From Anthostomella pinea (lineage: Eukaryota; Ascomycota; Sordariomycetes; Xylariales; Xylariaceae): a stretch of 64,000 nucleotides of DNA. The notes beneath the pieces are model-generated. The model was not told where the DNA came from, did not search any database, and worked only from the letters and a program-made list of their open reading frames with translations. Both the position numbers and the translations under genes were made by a program. The DNA lies in assembly GCA_963556695.1 (NCBI GenBank), contig CAUWAG010000010.1:2418001-2482000 (forward strand), written 5' to 3'. Of the stretch, positions 32,341 to 44,263 are shown one piece after another (position 1 is the stretch's first letter; each line of letters starts with the position of its first letter).

Positions 32341-33915
32341 TATCCAGCAGCCGCTCCTAATGTCGATGAATCTCGAGGGTCTCGTCATCCTTCGTCACAG
32401 TGCCCGTGGGCTTCCGACAGCAACGCGCAGGGTTTAGTAAGAACTTCTAACTACAGCGGCAATGCGCAGGACCCGGCGAACCAAAGTGCTAATATCGATG
32501 ACGGGGACAACTGCAGTGTATTTATCACCAACTTACCCGACTATTGCGACTACCTCATGCTGCTTAAGAGTATTAAACAGGTAGGCAAAGTGACGCATAA
32601 TAGCCTATTGCCTTTAAATGACAAGCACGTGAGTTTTGAAACCGGGCCTTGGTCGACATCTTCCTTAAGCAGGTTAGAGGAGGCCTCACTATTAGAGGGC
32701 GCAGGCTTACTTACGCGGGTGGGGGGGTCTTAAAACACCGTGTTATAATGATGTTAGGACGATGTTAGGGCTCCAACATCATTGCGAGTAGAAATGGATT
32801 TTCTTTAGATTTGAGACGGCTATCAAGTTCAGAAGACACGATGGCAAGGCCGTACCACCAATTCTAGTCGGAAATCATTGATTAAAATATCAATTGCCAG
32901 ATGTGTATGATGGTCAAGTCGGACCATCATGGTTAGCCCAACATGATTTTCGGCTCAACATGACATTGTGGCACCAACATCATTTTGTAGCTTTAACATA
33001 ATGTGTGACTAAACATAGCTTAGTGCTCTGTGCATTGAAGAACAAAAAAAAGACCTTTAAAAATTATTAAAAGCTTTAAAATATAAGCGCGCACGCTTTT
33101 ATATACACGTACACGTATATAATACTAGCGGTTGTATAATATTATAAAAGGTTTTTAAGTTTTAGTTATAAAAACTTTACATTAGTATATCACAAAGGCG
33201 GGTTATTACGGGTTAGAAAAAGATTATGTAAGAAATTTCTTTTAAGTTATTATTTCTTTTAATCTTCCGCACTTAAACCCTATATAACCACAGCTTTACA
33301 TTATTATAAAAGGCTCTATATTACTTCAATATTATATTGTGGCTTTAATATTATAATGTGGCTAATACGGCTGTGTAGCTTAAACGTCACTTTGAATTAG
33401 CTTTTATACCGAAAATTAGATAATGACTTAAATAGCTAGCAAAACGCTTTAACATTTTCATGTAATGCTGTTAACATAAATGTACCTTTCTAACATGATA
33501 ATATAACTAAACATGTATTAACATGATTTTTAAATCCCGCCCCCCCCCCCCCCCCCCCCCCTAACCAACCCGCTTAGGTACGGTAGTGCTGAATAGATAT
33601 AAGGTAGTAGCGATAGAATAATCCGACGCGATTTGCGTTCTCAAAATTGCCGGTCCGAAGCTGCTTATCGAGCTGGAAGCGCTTGCTACCGTATTCGCAT
33701 TCGGCTAGCTTGATTTTGACTAAGAAGAGATCATTCGTTTCGAAGAGACCGAGGCTAACCGTTGTCTTGCTTATCGGTTCGCCAGCTGCCGTTGGTAGTC
33801 ACGGGGAGCACGACAGCTCATCGAAGCGCAAAACACCAATCGGCGCCTGACAAGAGAGGACCGAAATCTGTGGCCGGAGGTCACTGTCCCATGGGCGGCG
33901 GACCCTTTTGAGTAA
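32341..33915 (+). pseudogene. RRM-domain protein gene, split and frameshifted
   Basis: The 5' part (32,341-~32,640) reads NQSANIDDGDNCSVFITNLP with LLKSIKQVGKV, the beta1/RNP2 and helix of an RRM as found in a large fungal family. It shifts frame near 32,640 and continues as NRALVDIFLKQVRGGL with TIRGRRLTYA. After an ~800-bp foreign stretch, the 3' part (33,634-33,915) reads CVLKIAGPKLLIE, then EEIIRFEETEANR, AYRFASCRW and WPEVTVPWAADPFE before a TAA. That order (RRM, then a RVLxIxGP...YRFGSxR module near the C-terminus) matches what I recall of this fungal family. The 3' part has three in-frame stops (33,694, 33,706, 33,787), RIP-like. The gene is not functional. Confidence 0.65.
32740..33561. 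mobile_element. insertion splitting the RRM pseudogene, ending in a run of 22 C
   Basis: This block separates the two halves of the pseudogene. It begins with AATGATGTTAGG and its inverse CCAACATCATT and contains repeated AACATGATT-type words. It becomes very AT-rich from about 33,030 and ends in an uninterrupted C run at 33,540-33,561. No coding sequence is recognised. The boundaries are approximate and the class unknown. Confidence 0.4.
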
Positions 33916-36320
33916 GCATCTTAATTACTCCCTACTTATTTAAGCCTTTACCCGTTTGAATAACAAGTTTTTATGCTTATCTAGCGCGATTAACAATCCG
34001 ATCTTTATATTTAAATACCGATCCATACTTTTGTCGGCGTTTTTAAAGTTAAACTTGAAAATAATCCGCGTTAAAACAACTTTATCTTTTAAATAACAAG
34101 AAACGCGTAAAATAAACGTAATAAACGTATTTAAAAAAACAAGCTTTACTTATAACTTAGAATAAACTAATAACATACATAATTAATTATATTAACACCC
34201 GGCTATGTTTATCGTCGGTAATATCGTAACTTCTTAAACTTATTATAAAAAGCAGGTTATTATACGTACGTATAAAGTAAGGGCTAAAAAAGTGTTTATT
34301 ATTTGACTAAAATGAAAGAAATAAAAGAAGTTAAACGTAAAGGCTGCGTAAAGCTACTTATAAATAAAACTAACTAAGTAAACAGCTTAATTGCCCATTA
34401 AAAAACTAGTCTTATAACATTACCCCTCTTCTTGCAACGATGATAATCTTTCTCGCTTTATTAAAAAAGTGTTGCGTGCTTACCATCACTTTATAACCAT
34501 TACATGCGCGCAACTAATACTCCTTTTAAGCCGACTATGTATACAATAAAATAAAGCTACTCTTTCTTAGATAACAATACTGCCAGTTATTAAAATAACA
34601 ATAATCTTGCTTAAAATTCAGCTTTTATCACCAAGTCGTTCGTTTCTAAAAGCTTATACAACGCTTGCAGGCAACACGAACTTATCCTTTACATCAACTA
34701 ACTACAATACCCTTACCAGCTAAACTACTCGCATACTACTTAGCTTTGTTTACGTATCCGTCTAATCATCTCTTTTATTTAATTTCTTTATAACGTCGGA
34801 AACATCCAGTTCTTTCAATCGATTAAAAACGTCTTAATAAATAATAACTGCCTTTTTCTTAGCGCTACTTGTGCGTACAACAGCTACTTTTAAAGGGTTA
34901 ACACGTAAGCTAAAGCCTTTCAATTTATCACCGCCGTTAAAACAATTTCTCGCCAAATAACCGACCTTTTCACACGTATAACACGCTCGTAATCGGCTTT
35001 CTCGCGTGCTAATAACGTTACTCTTTATAAGCTCACTTATAAAGATATAAATGAAAGCCCTTAACTAAATCTCCTTCGTAATAAACTTTAACTTTATAAA
35101 TAACGTCTTTAAACGGCGCAAAAGCTACTTAAAAACATCCTACTTCTCGGGCCAAGCTTCTGTATCCAGCTTAGCCCTCGTAGAAATATTTAAGCAAAAA
35201 ATAAACAGCATAATCTTAACCTCATCTAACCAATCGTCTTCCTTCGCCTTGCACAACACCTCTTTAAAAAGCAAAATATACTCCGATACCGTTTAAGCGC
35301 TATTTTAACGTAGCTTAATCAAGCATTAATCAGCCTTTGACTCTTTATTCGCCCTATTAAACGTCTTTTAAATATAAACAATAAAATCTTCGAAGTTAGC
35401 GTTTCGATTTTTAATCGTCTTCTTTATATACAAAAAAAGGATCTTTTAAGATAAATCGTACGTAAAACATCTCTAAACGTAATAAAGCTAAGCTCGATTT
35501 AAACCGATAACGTTATTATGAACGGAAATCTTGCATATAATTTCGATCTTTTAAGCGTTAAGTTTACTACGCGAACGCAATTTAGAAACTCCTCGCAAAA
35601 CCTACTTGAACGTGTTAATATTATCCTTTGACTTTATAATAGTCAAAATACTCTTAAATATATAATAATCGTAATCGTATAATTAACAGAAGAACCGCCC
35701 CGTTAAAAAGGGCTAAATAATATATAAAAGACAAGTTATTATATATATATATAAAGTAAAGGCTAAAAAGGTATTTGTTATCTAGTTAATTTTTTTTTTA
35801 AAAAAACCCAACGCAAAAGCTGCGTAAAAGCTGCTTATAAACAAAACCAACTAAATAACCAGCCTAATTATATACTAAAAAACTAGTCCTATAACACTTA
35901 TTAACATTAACGTTAATATGTTTATAATAATTATGACTTACGAATATATAATGCCGAGGCTCGAAACTTACGGCTATTAGCCGGTTGCTATTGATAATAA
36001 ACAGCTATTTACTTTAAGCTAATGGGTTATTAAGCGGCTAATAACACAGCCTCAGCTTAATAGAAGCTTATTTGAAAACTAATAAATTTTTAGATTAGCT
36101 TTTTTTTAACATTCATTACTTTTATATACAAATTTACTTAAAGTTAACTCTCTAAGCTATATATTTTTAACTAATGAGTTTATCTAATTTAAAGTAATCT
36201 TTATTCTTTTTAAATAATTTTATACGTTTTAAGATTAATTATAAGCAAATCTTCATAAATCTAGATAAATTTACAAGTAATGTTTACCGAAAGATTAACA
36301 TAGGCCTTTTTAAAAAAAAT
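33916..36320 (-). pseudogene. RIP-degraded LTR retrotransposon with gag zinc-knuckle trace
   Basis: AT-rich, stop-riddled sequence. On the minus strand a gag-type zinc knuckle survives at 34,942-34,983 as CYTCEKVGYLARNC. This is the C-x2-C-x3-G-H-x4-C pattern with the His now Tyr, a C-to-T change. Basic and lysine-rich stretches follow. No protease, RT or integrase motif could be read. The region is presumably the gag side of an element whose leader is the segment to its right. Confidence 0.55.
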
Positions 36321-36660
36321 ACTAAATTGAGGCCGTTCGCTAGGGCACGCCCAACACAACAACCTTTAGCCGGGCATAGGCCCTATCGAGTTGACCGAAA
36401 GGAAGTATCGTGAGACTGGAAATGACTGTATATTGGGTGGGTATGTGTCTAGGTGTACGTGTGTGGATGCCGAACGAAAAGGATGGAGCCCGGAGCCCTT
36501 ATATACGGCTTGGACCTGGTCCCCAGGACTCCTGCCCCAGTGCAATCCTCCCTTATTTAGATGACAACGACCCCGTGGCATCTAAATAACCCAAAACAAC
36601 GCTTGACTCTTGACTCCAACACCACACCTCCACCTGTTGTGATCCTAATGATCAACTAGA
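36320..36660 (-). mobile_element. LTR-like promoter/leader of the degraded element
   Basis: Ordinary-composition DNA between the AT-rich block and the repeat array. On the minus strand it carries TATATAAGGGCTCCGGG and a perfect 10-bp inverted repeat, TATTTAGATG...CATCTAAATA. Position and orientation suit the 5' LTR of the minus-strand relic. LTR ends could not be fixed. Confidence 0.4.
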
Positions 36661-36839
36661 CCCCCACGGGTCTGGGGAAAAAAAATCCACCAAACGGAGA
36701 CCCGACGCCTTCCTCCCTAGTGTCGGCTTAGCCGGTGGCGACGATCATGTGTTGGGTGATAAACCCGTATGAACTGCGATCCTCTAGTCCCTCTGCGTGG
36801 ACAACACCTCCTTGCTGCGTGGGAGCGGTGACGGGGTGA

Positions 36840-38031
36840 CTGGTCGGGGTTCCGGAGCCGATGGCCGTGGTGATCCGAGTCTCGGTGTGATCACCGTATG
36901 AATCAAGATCGTCTTGCCCCACCGCGTTGGATGACCTGCCGCCTCCCCAGTGTGTGGCATCCATGAAGGTGGGTAGCAGTAGCATTCGTGGCAGTTACGT
37001 GTGCTATGGCACTCCTGGCAGCAGTAGCGCTCTGAATCTGAAGTTAGATTTGGGGCTTTTCAGGCTCTAGCAAGGGCTCTTGAACAGCTTCCTCCCTGGA
37101 GTCGGACGTGGTGCTGGTACAGGGTGGCTGGGTGGCCAGGTGAATGGTTGAATGGTTGAATGGTTGACTGGTTGACTGGTTGAGCGAACGTGACTGTGTG
37201 GATGTATCGAAAAGGTGTTGCCGCCTGACGCGATGGGGATGACGATCTCGAATTAGGTGTGACTGACAGGTATTATCGATCGTCGCGTCCTTTGGAGTCG
37301 GTCTCGTATCGAAAGGGGTACATCGCGGTGATCTCGATCGACTGGATCATCAAAGCCTCGGAAGAAGGGATTGGTCTGATGGAAAAAGGATACCACGCTC
37401 AGCGGATCTGGTGATCTGGATTCGGTGTGACTGCAGTATGAAATCAGATCATCTCGTCCCTGGTTGACGGTATCGACGTGCCGCCTCCCTGGACCTTGGT
37501 AGGTGACTGTTGAGTGACCGGATCGGATGCGAATGGTCTGATCTGCCGCTCTGAGCGGTCGCGATGATCAGATATTGGCTGTAGTGGCCTATCTATCCAT
37601 ATTGCCGCCTCCCCCGGTGATGGGCTCGTTGCGTGAATGACGTGTCGGCCTGTATTCCTTGTGTGCCGCTCTGGATGGCGGCAACGATCTGATGCTAGGT
37701 GTGGAAGCCACATAAAATTGGATTGACACGTCCCCTGGAGATGGATCGACGTCGCTCGAAGGGATGAAATTGTCTTCCGTGCTTCTGCCGAAATGATGCC
37801 GTCTGGACCTCGAAAGGGATCGAACTGATCAACCGCTCTGAATGGCTGTGACGATCTGATATTGGCTGTGGAAGCCGTACTAATCAGATCGCCACTTCCC
37901 GTAACAAGGGGAATGGACCAAAAGATCACCTCCCTGCCGTTCGGATGTTGGCCAGGGTGACTGCTCGTGACTGATGAGTGGCTTGCGCGTTAGATGGTGA
38001 CGACGATCCGGATTAGGTGCTGTTGCCATAC
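36840..38031. repeat. diverged repeat array, left part
   Basis: Irregular tandem units share a core close to GATCTGATATTAGGTGTG, then GCTGCCGTAnnAATC and GATCATCTCGTCCC. The GGTGTG-type anchors lie at 36,884, 37,256, 37,424, 37,577, 37,698, 37,864 and 38,016, mostly 120-170 bp apart. Units differ by substitutions and indels and change frame from one to the next, so the array is not protein-coding. A small GAATGGTT repeat lies at about 37,144-37,185. The array continues to the right of the copia insertion. Confidence 0.65.
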
Positions 38032-38229
38032 TGTTGGATTCTGGGCTACGTTAGCCCATCCATAGTCATCCTTCAGGATCACCATCCCCATTTGTGACTC
38101 TGTCACATACGTGGCCAATATAAGGCCACGTATCCTTTCCTTTAGTATCTTGGATATATATAGGGCCATTCTGGCCGCTCCAGAGTAGCTGGAATTCCTC
38201 TCCTTAATAGAACACTTTGAAATCTAACA
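38032..38229 (+). repeat. 5' LTR of the copia element
   Basis: TG...CA ends, with a TATATATAGGG promoter box near 38,154. No difference from the 3' LTR was seen over 198 bp. Confidence 0.93.
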
Positions 38230-38239
38230 TGGTAGCATC
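38230..38239 (+). promoter_or_regulatory. primer-binding site
   Basis: TGGTAGCATC directly follows the 5' LTR. TGGTAGC matches the complement of the CCA-ended initiator tRNA-Met acceptor used by many copia elements. Confidence 0.6.
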
Positions 38240-38476
38240 TCTGATCGATCACGACCTCCAGCAGCCCTTACCTTTTAAGCTTTTTCTACTGGTCTGATTC
38301 ATTCTGATCACCCTCTTTCTGCTTGCGCGCCTCTAGGACTAGCTACCCTTATTGCCGCAAGTCTTCAAGTGTTTCTCTGTCGTAACTGTTCTTTTTATAC
38401 AGAAAGAGGTCGCTCCTTGGCTTATATTTTGCCTTATTTGTAGGCTAGCCTTACGACGTATTATCCTTCTTATATT

Positions 38477-41400
38477 ATGTCTGAATCCACCCCAGAGACG
38501 GCCCTCGCCTTTACATCCACCTCTATCCCTCGCCTCCAAGACCATCAGAAGCTCGTCGGCGAGGAGAACTGGGAGGTCTGGGCCCAAACGATGGAGCATT
38601 TGCTCACTACTCTCGGGCTCTGGTCTCTTATCCTTGAAGTCATCAAGGCGGACGAGAAGGAACCATATAAGGCCACAACTGGAGCTGTCGACGCCCCAGC
38701 CACACCTTCCGCGGGAGCCTCTTCCAAGCCCCCTGAATTGGATGCTAGTCTGAGCATCAAGAGGTCAAAATTATACCTCGCTATCACCCAGAACATCAAG
38801 TCTGACCCTGATTCTCGTATCACGGGTTTATTTGACCCTGGTCAGATCTGGATAGCCTTGCGACAGGCATATTCAGGCACGAGAATTGACGCAGTTTCAT
38901 CCGTTATAGATGAACTGGCTGCCATTCAATTCCCTGACCATGGAGACAAGTTCGTGGGCAACTACCGCAGACTAATGGACAAGGTCCTGCGGCAAAATAT
39001 CACATATCCTCCGAATATTCGCATTGCCAATTTCCTGGCTGCTATTCAGACGGCTTTTCCAACCCTTTACCGCGAAATCTCGAAAGATTATAACCGTGGA
39101 ATCTTCCCTACGACCGAGAATCTCTTGTACCGGCTCCAGGAGGAGATACAGATTCGCAAGGCTCAAGATGAGACCTTTGCCACCAACTTTGGCAAGCCTG
39201 CTACGCCTAGTAAAGGCAAGAGCAAGTGGAAAAACAAGGGGAAAGGCAGTAATTGCCCATCTCTTGATGGCCCCAGAACCCCTGGAGTCAACCAGGACTC
39301 TTCCAATAGCAATACCACGGATCCTATCTGGTACTATGAGTGCAGAGAGCTTGACAAGAAGAAGGGCCACCTTGGATACAACAAACGCATCCTCAGCCAG
39401 ATTATCCAGGCCTCTGAGAAGGCTAGGAAAGATGGAAGGCCTTCAAGCAGCGCTCCCACTCACCAGAGTGGACGCACTGGCGCTTCTGACGCCGCTCAAT
39501 GGTGCAATTATGCCGATAAAGCCATCTCCAGTCAATCTGTCCTCACTCAAGGACCACATAGCGCCAACTAGGGAGCGAGTACCAATCTGATCGACATCAT
39601 TCATGCCACGACAAGCACAGACTCATGGCTGTTTGACACAGGCTCTACCGTTCCTATTTGCAATAGCAAGAAGTGGTTTATTCGCCTTCGAATGGACCCT
39701 GACCTGGTCCCCTTTAATACTGGAGGAGGCCTTGTTACTCCTCAAGGTGTTGGCGACGTGGAGATACCATTCATTACCTCCAACGGTGATACCGTCACTC
39801 GGACAATCTCTGGAGTACTATTTGTGCCTTCCTTTCTAATCAACATTCTCTCGGGAGACCAGATGTATCGCCAAGGATGGTATTTGATGATCCGCGATCT
39901 GTTTGACCCCCATGGGACATGGGTGGCATCATTCCACCAGGGAATGTACGTTCAGACAGAGATCCTTAGTGTCCAGAAGGACGTATACGGGATCAATCAA
40001 GCCCCGGACGTGTTCACCAATATGGTATCCGAGGATTCTTCCAAGGAACTAACCTCTCAAGCCAAATCTGTGGCGCTGAGACTACTCCACCGCTGGCATA
40101 CAAGACTTGGCCACTGATCTATTGGTGACCTGATCAAGACAGCCAGTATCACCAAAGGGATTGAATTGCCGCCGAATGTACAAGAGCTGGCAAAAGAATT
40201 CACCTGTCTGGAATGTCTGGAGTCCAATCTACGTCGCCTAGTCTCTCGAGTTGAGCAGGAACATCCAGATCATGCTTTAGACCTGGTCCATATGGATACA
40301 GCCAAGCACTCTGTCCAAGGCTATGATGGTTCTCTCTATGCCACCGTATTTGTGGATGGCAAGTCTCGTTTGAGGGAGTACTGCCCTCACGAGAAGAAAG
40401 GGGAAGCTTCCGACCAAGCCATTCGCTACTGTGAATACGCTCACACCCAGTACGGGCGTTATCCAAAGCGATTCCGAATGGATGGTGGTTCTGAATACGC
40501 GAGATTCAAGCAATGGGGAGCTGAACGTGGTATCCTGTTCGAAGTCAGCGCTCCATACACTCCCGAGCAGAACGGAGTGGCTGAGAGATCCTTTGGCGTT
40601 ATACACGCTCTCATTCGCAGTATTATGAAGGATTCCGGGCTACCTGAAGCCCTTTGGCCGGTTGTTGGACCTGCCGTATGTGATAGGCTCAATGTGAGCT
40701 ATACATCTTTCCTCCAGGGCGTTAAGAAGACTCCCTTTGAAGTTTTCTTTGACGATCTGAACCCTGGAAAGGATAACAAGCCTGATTTGACGAATTTACT
40801 GTCAATCAGGCAGGCCGCTGTGGTCCATTTGCCGCAGCAGCGCCGCCCTAAGGGAGACAAGACCACTCCACACGCAAGGAGAGGTCGTATTCTTTGTTCC
40901 CTTGGTTCCAACCAGTACCAGGTGTATCTTACACACCTGAGAAAGGTTGTAGTTACTGCCCATCTTGAGATTTTGGATGGGTATGTACTTTCAAGGGATT
41001 TGATCCACATCTTTCCAAACTTCCGTGGTACACTCGATGACTATGAGACAACCAGACCCGATGCTGAAGATCTGCCAGCGCCGTCTTCACCAGAGGGCGC
41101 TCACGATCCTCAGCATATATATATTGAGTCAGATAACGGAAGGGATGGTAGAGATGATTCACCCCAACCAGTTGTCACGTTAGGGACCCCTCTTGGGTCC
41201 CCTGACGCTTCTGTTAATGATGATGGTCATCATTCTGACTCTGGATATAGCAACCCTGAGCCTAGTACTGCTCTAGCTGACTCGATTCTTCTATCATCTG
41301 AACCACCTCGTCAAGAAGTAGCCCCAACGGCTGCTCCGAGGTCAAGAATCCAATCAGGGCTTAACCCAGAGAATGTACTCTCCGGAGGGCGCACTCGGAG

Positions 41401-43161
41401 GACTCACAACCACTACGTGGCCGAGTCTTCCACCCCTGGCATATCTCCACATGTTACGATCGAGGCATCTTATGCCAATTGGCCGTCTTCTGACCCTGAT
41501 CAGGCACTTCCCCATAATGACGAGCCTTTTAGTTACAAGGAAGCCATGGAGTCTGCCGAGGCACCTCAATGGCTGGATGGCACTCACACAGAGATACGGG
41601 CATTGCTGCGCAATAATACCTTCATTCCTTTGTGGAGGTCTGATCTGCCTGCTGGGCGTAAAACTCTCTCTAGCCGCAATGTCTATAAGCGGAAGAGGGA
41701 CTCTGACAGCAACACCTCTCGGTACAAGGCTAGGGTGGTTGTACGAGGCTTCATGTAACGCCATGGCCTCGACTATTTCAAAACCCAGGCCTCAGGCGCT
41801 CGTACTACCACCTGGAGGCTCCTTCTAGCCATTGCTGCCGTTCTGGACTGGGAAATTGACCAGATGGATGCTGTATCTGCCTTCCTGATGGGAGAACTGG
41901 ATGAAGAGATCTTTATGGAGACGCCTGATGGTCTCTCTGACTTCTTTGAGATGTATCCAGATGAGAATACCATCAACTAGAGACCTGGCATGATTATAAA
42001 GCTTGCGAAACCGCTATATGGGCTCAAGCAGAGCCCCAGGCAGTGGCAGAAGCGCATTTGCAGCGCTCTGAAGGACCTCGGATTCGACCCTCTGGTCTCT
42101 GACAACGCAGTCTATGTTAACATCAGCCGTGGCATTATAGTGATCAGCTATGTTGATAATTTCCTCATTTTGGGGGTTAATCGTCACGAGATCGCTGCCT
42201 TCAAAAAGGAACTAGGTTCTACATTTGAGATAAAGGACATGGGAGCTGCTGAACACTTCCTAGGAGTCCATATTGTCAGAAACCGAGCTGAGAGGACATT
42301 ATATCTCTCTCAACAGACGTATGTGAGAAGGACCGCAGAGGCATTCAACCATCAGAACACTGGCAAGATGAACGTGCCGATATCTCCTCAAGCAGTGGAA
42401 CAGATGGAGTCCCTGAATAACGACCTTGAGATCGATGCATGTCCTATTCAGACCTACCAGTCCCTGATCGGTTCTGAGAATTTCTCTGCGTCATATACAA
42501 GACCAGATATTGCATACTCTATGGGTGTTCTCTTGCGATACCTCCACAATCCTGGTTCAGCCCAATATAAGGCCGCTCTGGGCCTACTTCGTTATTTATG
42601 GCACTCTCAAGATCTTGGGATCAAATTTGGAGGTCCCGAATATGTCGGGAAGACCCCCCAAGAGGTTCTTGAGATGATTCCGGACTGCTGGTTGGTTACT
42701 GTGATGCCAGCTATGCTGGAAGCATCAAAACCAGCGCCAAGTCCACCTCAGGCTACCTGTTCACGTTTGCTGGGGGCGCTGTCTCCTGGGCATCCAAGCT
42801 GCAGACTGTTGTGGCTCAATCTACTGTGGAATCAGAGTACTACGCACTCTCTGAAGCCGTAAAAGAGGCTGCCTGGCTGCGAGAACTGATGCTGGAACTT
42901 GGATTCATTCTAAATGTTATCAACATCCATTCAGACAGTGCTGGAGCTATTCACTTGGCTCAGAACGCTGAATTCCATCGTCGAACTAAGCATATTCGAG
43001 TCAGGGAACACTACATTCGTCAGGAGATCTTGGAAGGCCATATACGGCTCTCTTTCCTTGGAACCAATGAAATGCCTGCAGACAGTCTCACCAAAGCTTT
43101 GACAAAGGTAAGGTTCTTTAAGTTTCTGGAGTTGCTAGGACTGGTTCATGTAGAGGGGTGA
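38477..43161 (+). pseudogene. copia gag-pol polyprotein, interrupted
   Basis: One reading frame runs from ATG 38,477 to about 42,690: gag (38,477-39,568), protease (LFDTGST), integrase (zinc-binding HRWHTRLGH...CLEC; catalytic Asp, Asp, Glu in HMDTAKHS, FRMDGGSEY and NGVAERSFG) and reverse transcriptase. It is broken by TAG at 39,569, TGA at 40,115, TAA at 41,756 and TAG at 41,978. A one-base frame change near 42,690 puts RNase H (VAQSTVESEYYALSEAVKEA) in another frame, ending at 43,161. The RT box reads YVDN at 42,149-42,160 where YVDD is expected, removing a catalytic Asp. The gag zinc knuckle has lost two Cys to Tyr. All four stops and the Asp/Cys changes are explicable as C-to-T or G-to-A. 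It cannot be autonomous. Confidence 0.85.
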
Positions 43162-43190
43162 TATTCTGGTTATGTTAATTCCCTCAGTCT

Positions 43191-43199
43191 GAGAGGGCG
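43191..43199 (+). promoter_or_regulatory. polypurine tract
   Basis: GAGAGGGCG immediately precedes the 3' LTR; the purine run is the expected plus-strand primer. Confidence 0.6.
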
Positions 43200-43397
43200 T
43201 GTTGGATTCTGGGCTACGTTAGCCCATCCATAGTCATCCTTCAGGATCACCATCCCCATTTGTGACTCTGTCACATACGTGGCCAATATAAGGCCACGTA
43301 TCCTTTCCTTTAGTATCTTGGATATATATAGGGCCATTCTGGCCGCTCCAGAGTAGCTGGAATTCCTCTCCTTAATAGAACACTTTGAAATCTAACA
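43200..43397 (+). repeat. 3' LTR of the copia element
   Basis: Appears identical to the 5' LTR over 198 bp. Confidence 0.93.
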
Positions 43398-44235
43398 CAT
43401 ACGGATCTCGATCATCTCGTCCCTGGCCGATGAACCGTGACAGGGGTGCCGGCCTGGATGACCGGGATGATCAGAGCGATGGTCTGATCCGCCGCTACAG
43501 ATGGAGACGACGATGGGATATTGAGTGTAGCTGCCGATGAATCTGGATCAACTCGTCCCTTGACGATGGGCCGTGATTGGTATGCTGGCCTGGATGGCGA
43601 TTTTGACCATCTGATCCGCCACTGTTGATGGCCCTGATGATCAGGCTTCGTGTGGAGCTGCCATACAAATCCGGATGTTACCTCCCGTGAACAAGGGGAA
43701 CCGACTGCTCGAGAGGAAGGCGGGACGATTGCCATGCTAGATGGGCATGCTGATCGGCAATGGGGTGTGCTGCCATACCAATCCAGATCATCTAGTCCAT
43801 CGTCGACGCGCTGCCTCCCTGATGGACGGGTTGCGTACCAGCCTTGAGGACTGTGGCGATGGCCTGCGCCGCCGTGGATGGTCATACCGATCAGATATCA
43901 GGTGTGGTTACTATATGATATGGATCGAAGCCTCCCCAGGTGCCGGGAACCCTCTGATCACAAGGAACCACGGAAATGGAAGCAAGTGCGTGGATAACTG
44001 GATGAATGAATGATAGACTGAATGACCGGGCTAGGCGGTGACGACGATCTGGAAATAGGTGTGACCGCCGTACGAATCTGGATCGTGTCCTCCCGTGAAG
44101 ATGGCAACGCCGTCGCCTGGTAGGGTGATCGTCTGATCGCGAGGGAGGCGGGATGATTGCCATGTTGAATGGGCATGCCAATCGGCAATCGGGTGTGAAT
44201 GCCGTACCAATCCAGATCATCTCGCCCGGTGACGA
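43398..44235. repeat. diverged repeat array, right part
   Basis: Continues the array across the copia insertion. GGTGTG-type anchors lie at about 43,523, 43,649, 43,764, 43,901, 44,058 and 44,192, 115-157 bp apart. Units at 43,724-43,800 and 44,151-44,222 are especially similar, sharing GATTGCCATG, ATGGGCATGC and ATCGGCAAT. With the element removed, the anchor spacing across the insertion is about 136 bp, in register. The array stops about 30 bp before P450 homology begins. Confidence 0.65.
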
Positions 44236-44263
44236 TGGACTCCTGGGGCGAATGGCATGCTAG

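Larger units (their letters stand above)
38032..43397 (+). mobile_element. complete Ty1/copia retrotransposon, 5-bp target duplication CATAC
   Basis: The two 198-bp LTRs (38,032-38,229 and 43,200-43,397) start TGTTGGATTC and end ATCTAACA; read side by side they are identical. The element is flanked by CATAC at 38,027-38,031 and 43,398-43,402. A primer-binding site and polypurine tract adjoin the LTRs. It is 5,366 bp long and inserted into one unit of the repeat array. Its coding region is damaged, as described under the polyprotein. Confidence 0.95.

Noticed and set aside
33540..33570. Telomeric repeat tract
   Set aside because: Only one CCCTAA-like unit follows the C run; there is no tandem TTAGGG/CCCTAA array.
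40166..41758. An independent host gene of 530 codons
   Set aside because: It carries the copia integrase Asp/Asp/Glu residues, lies in the same frame as gag, and is bounded by RIP-like stops within the element.
36840..44235. WD40- or TPR-type protein repeats (about 42 codons) in the array
   Set aside because: The unit length is near 126 bp at places but varies from 115 to 170, frames change between units, and no WD, TPR or ankyrin signature can be read.
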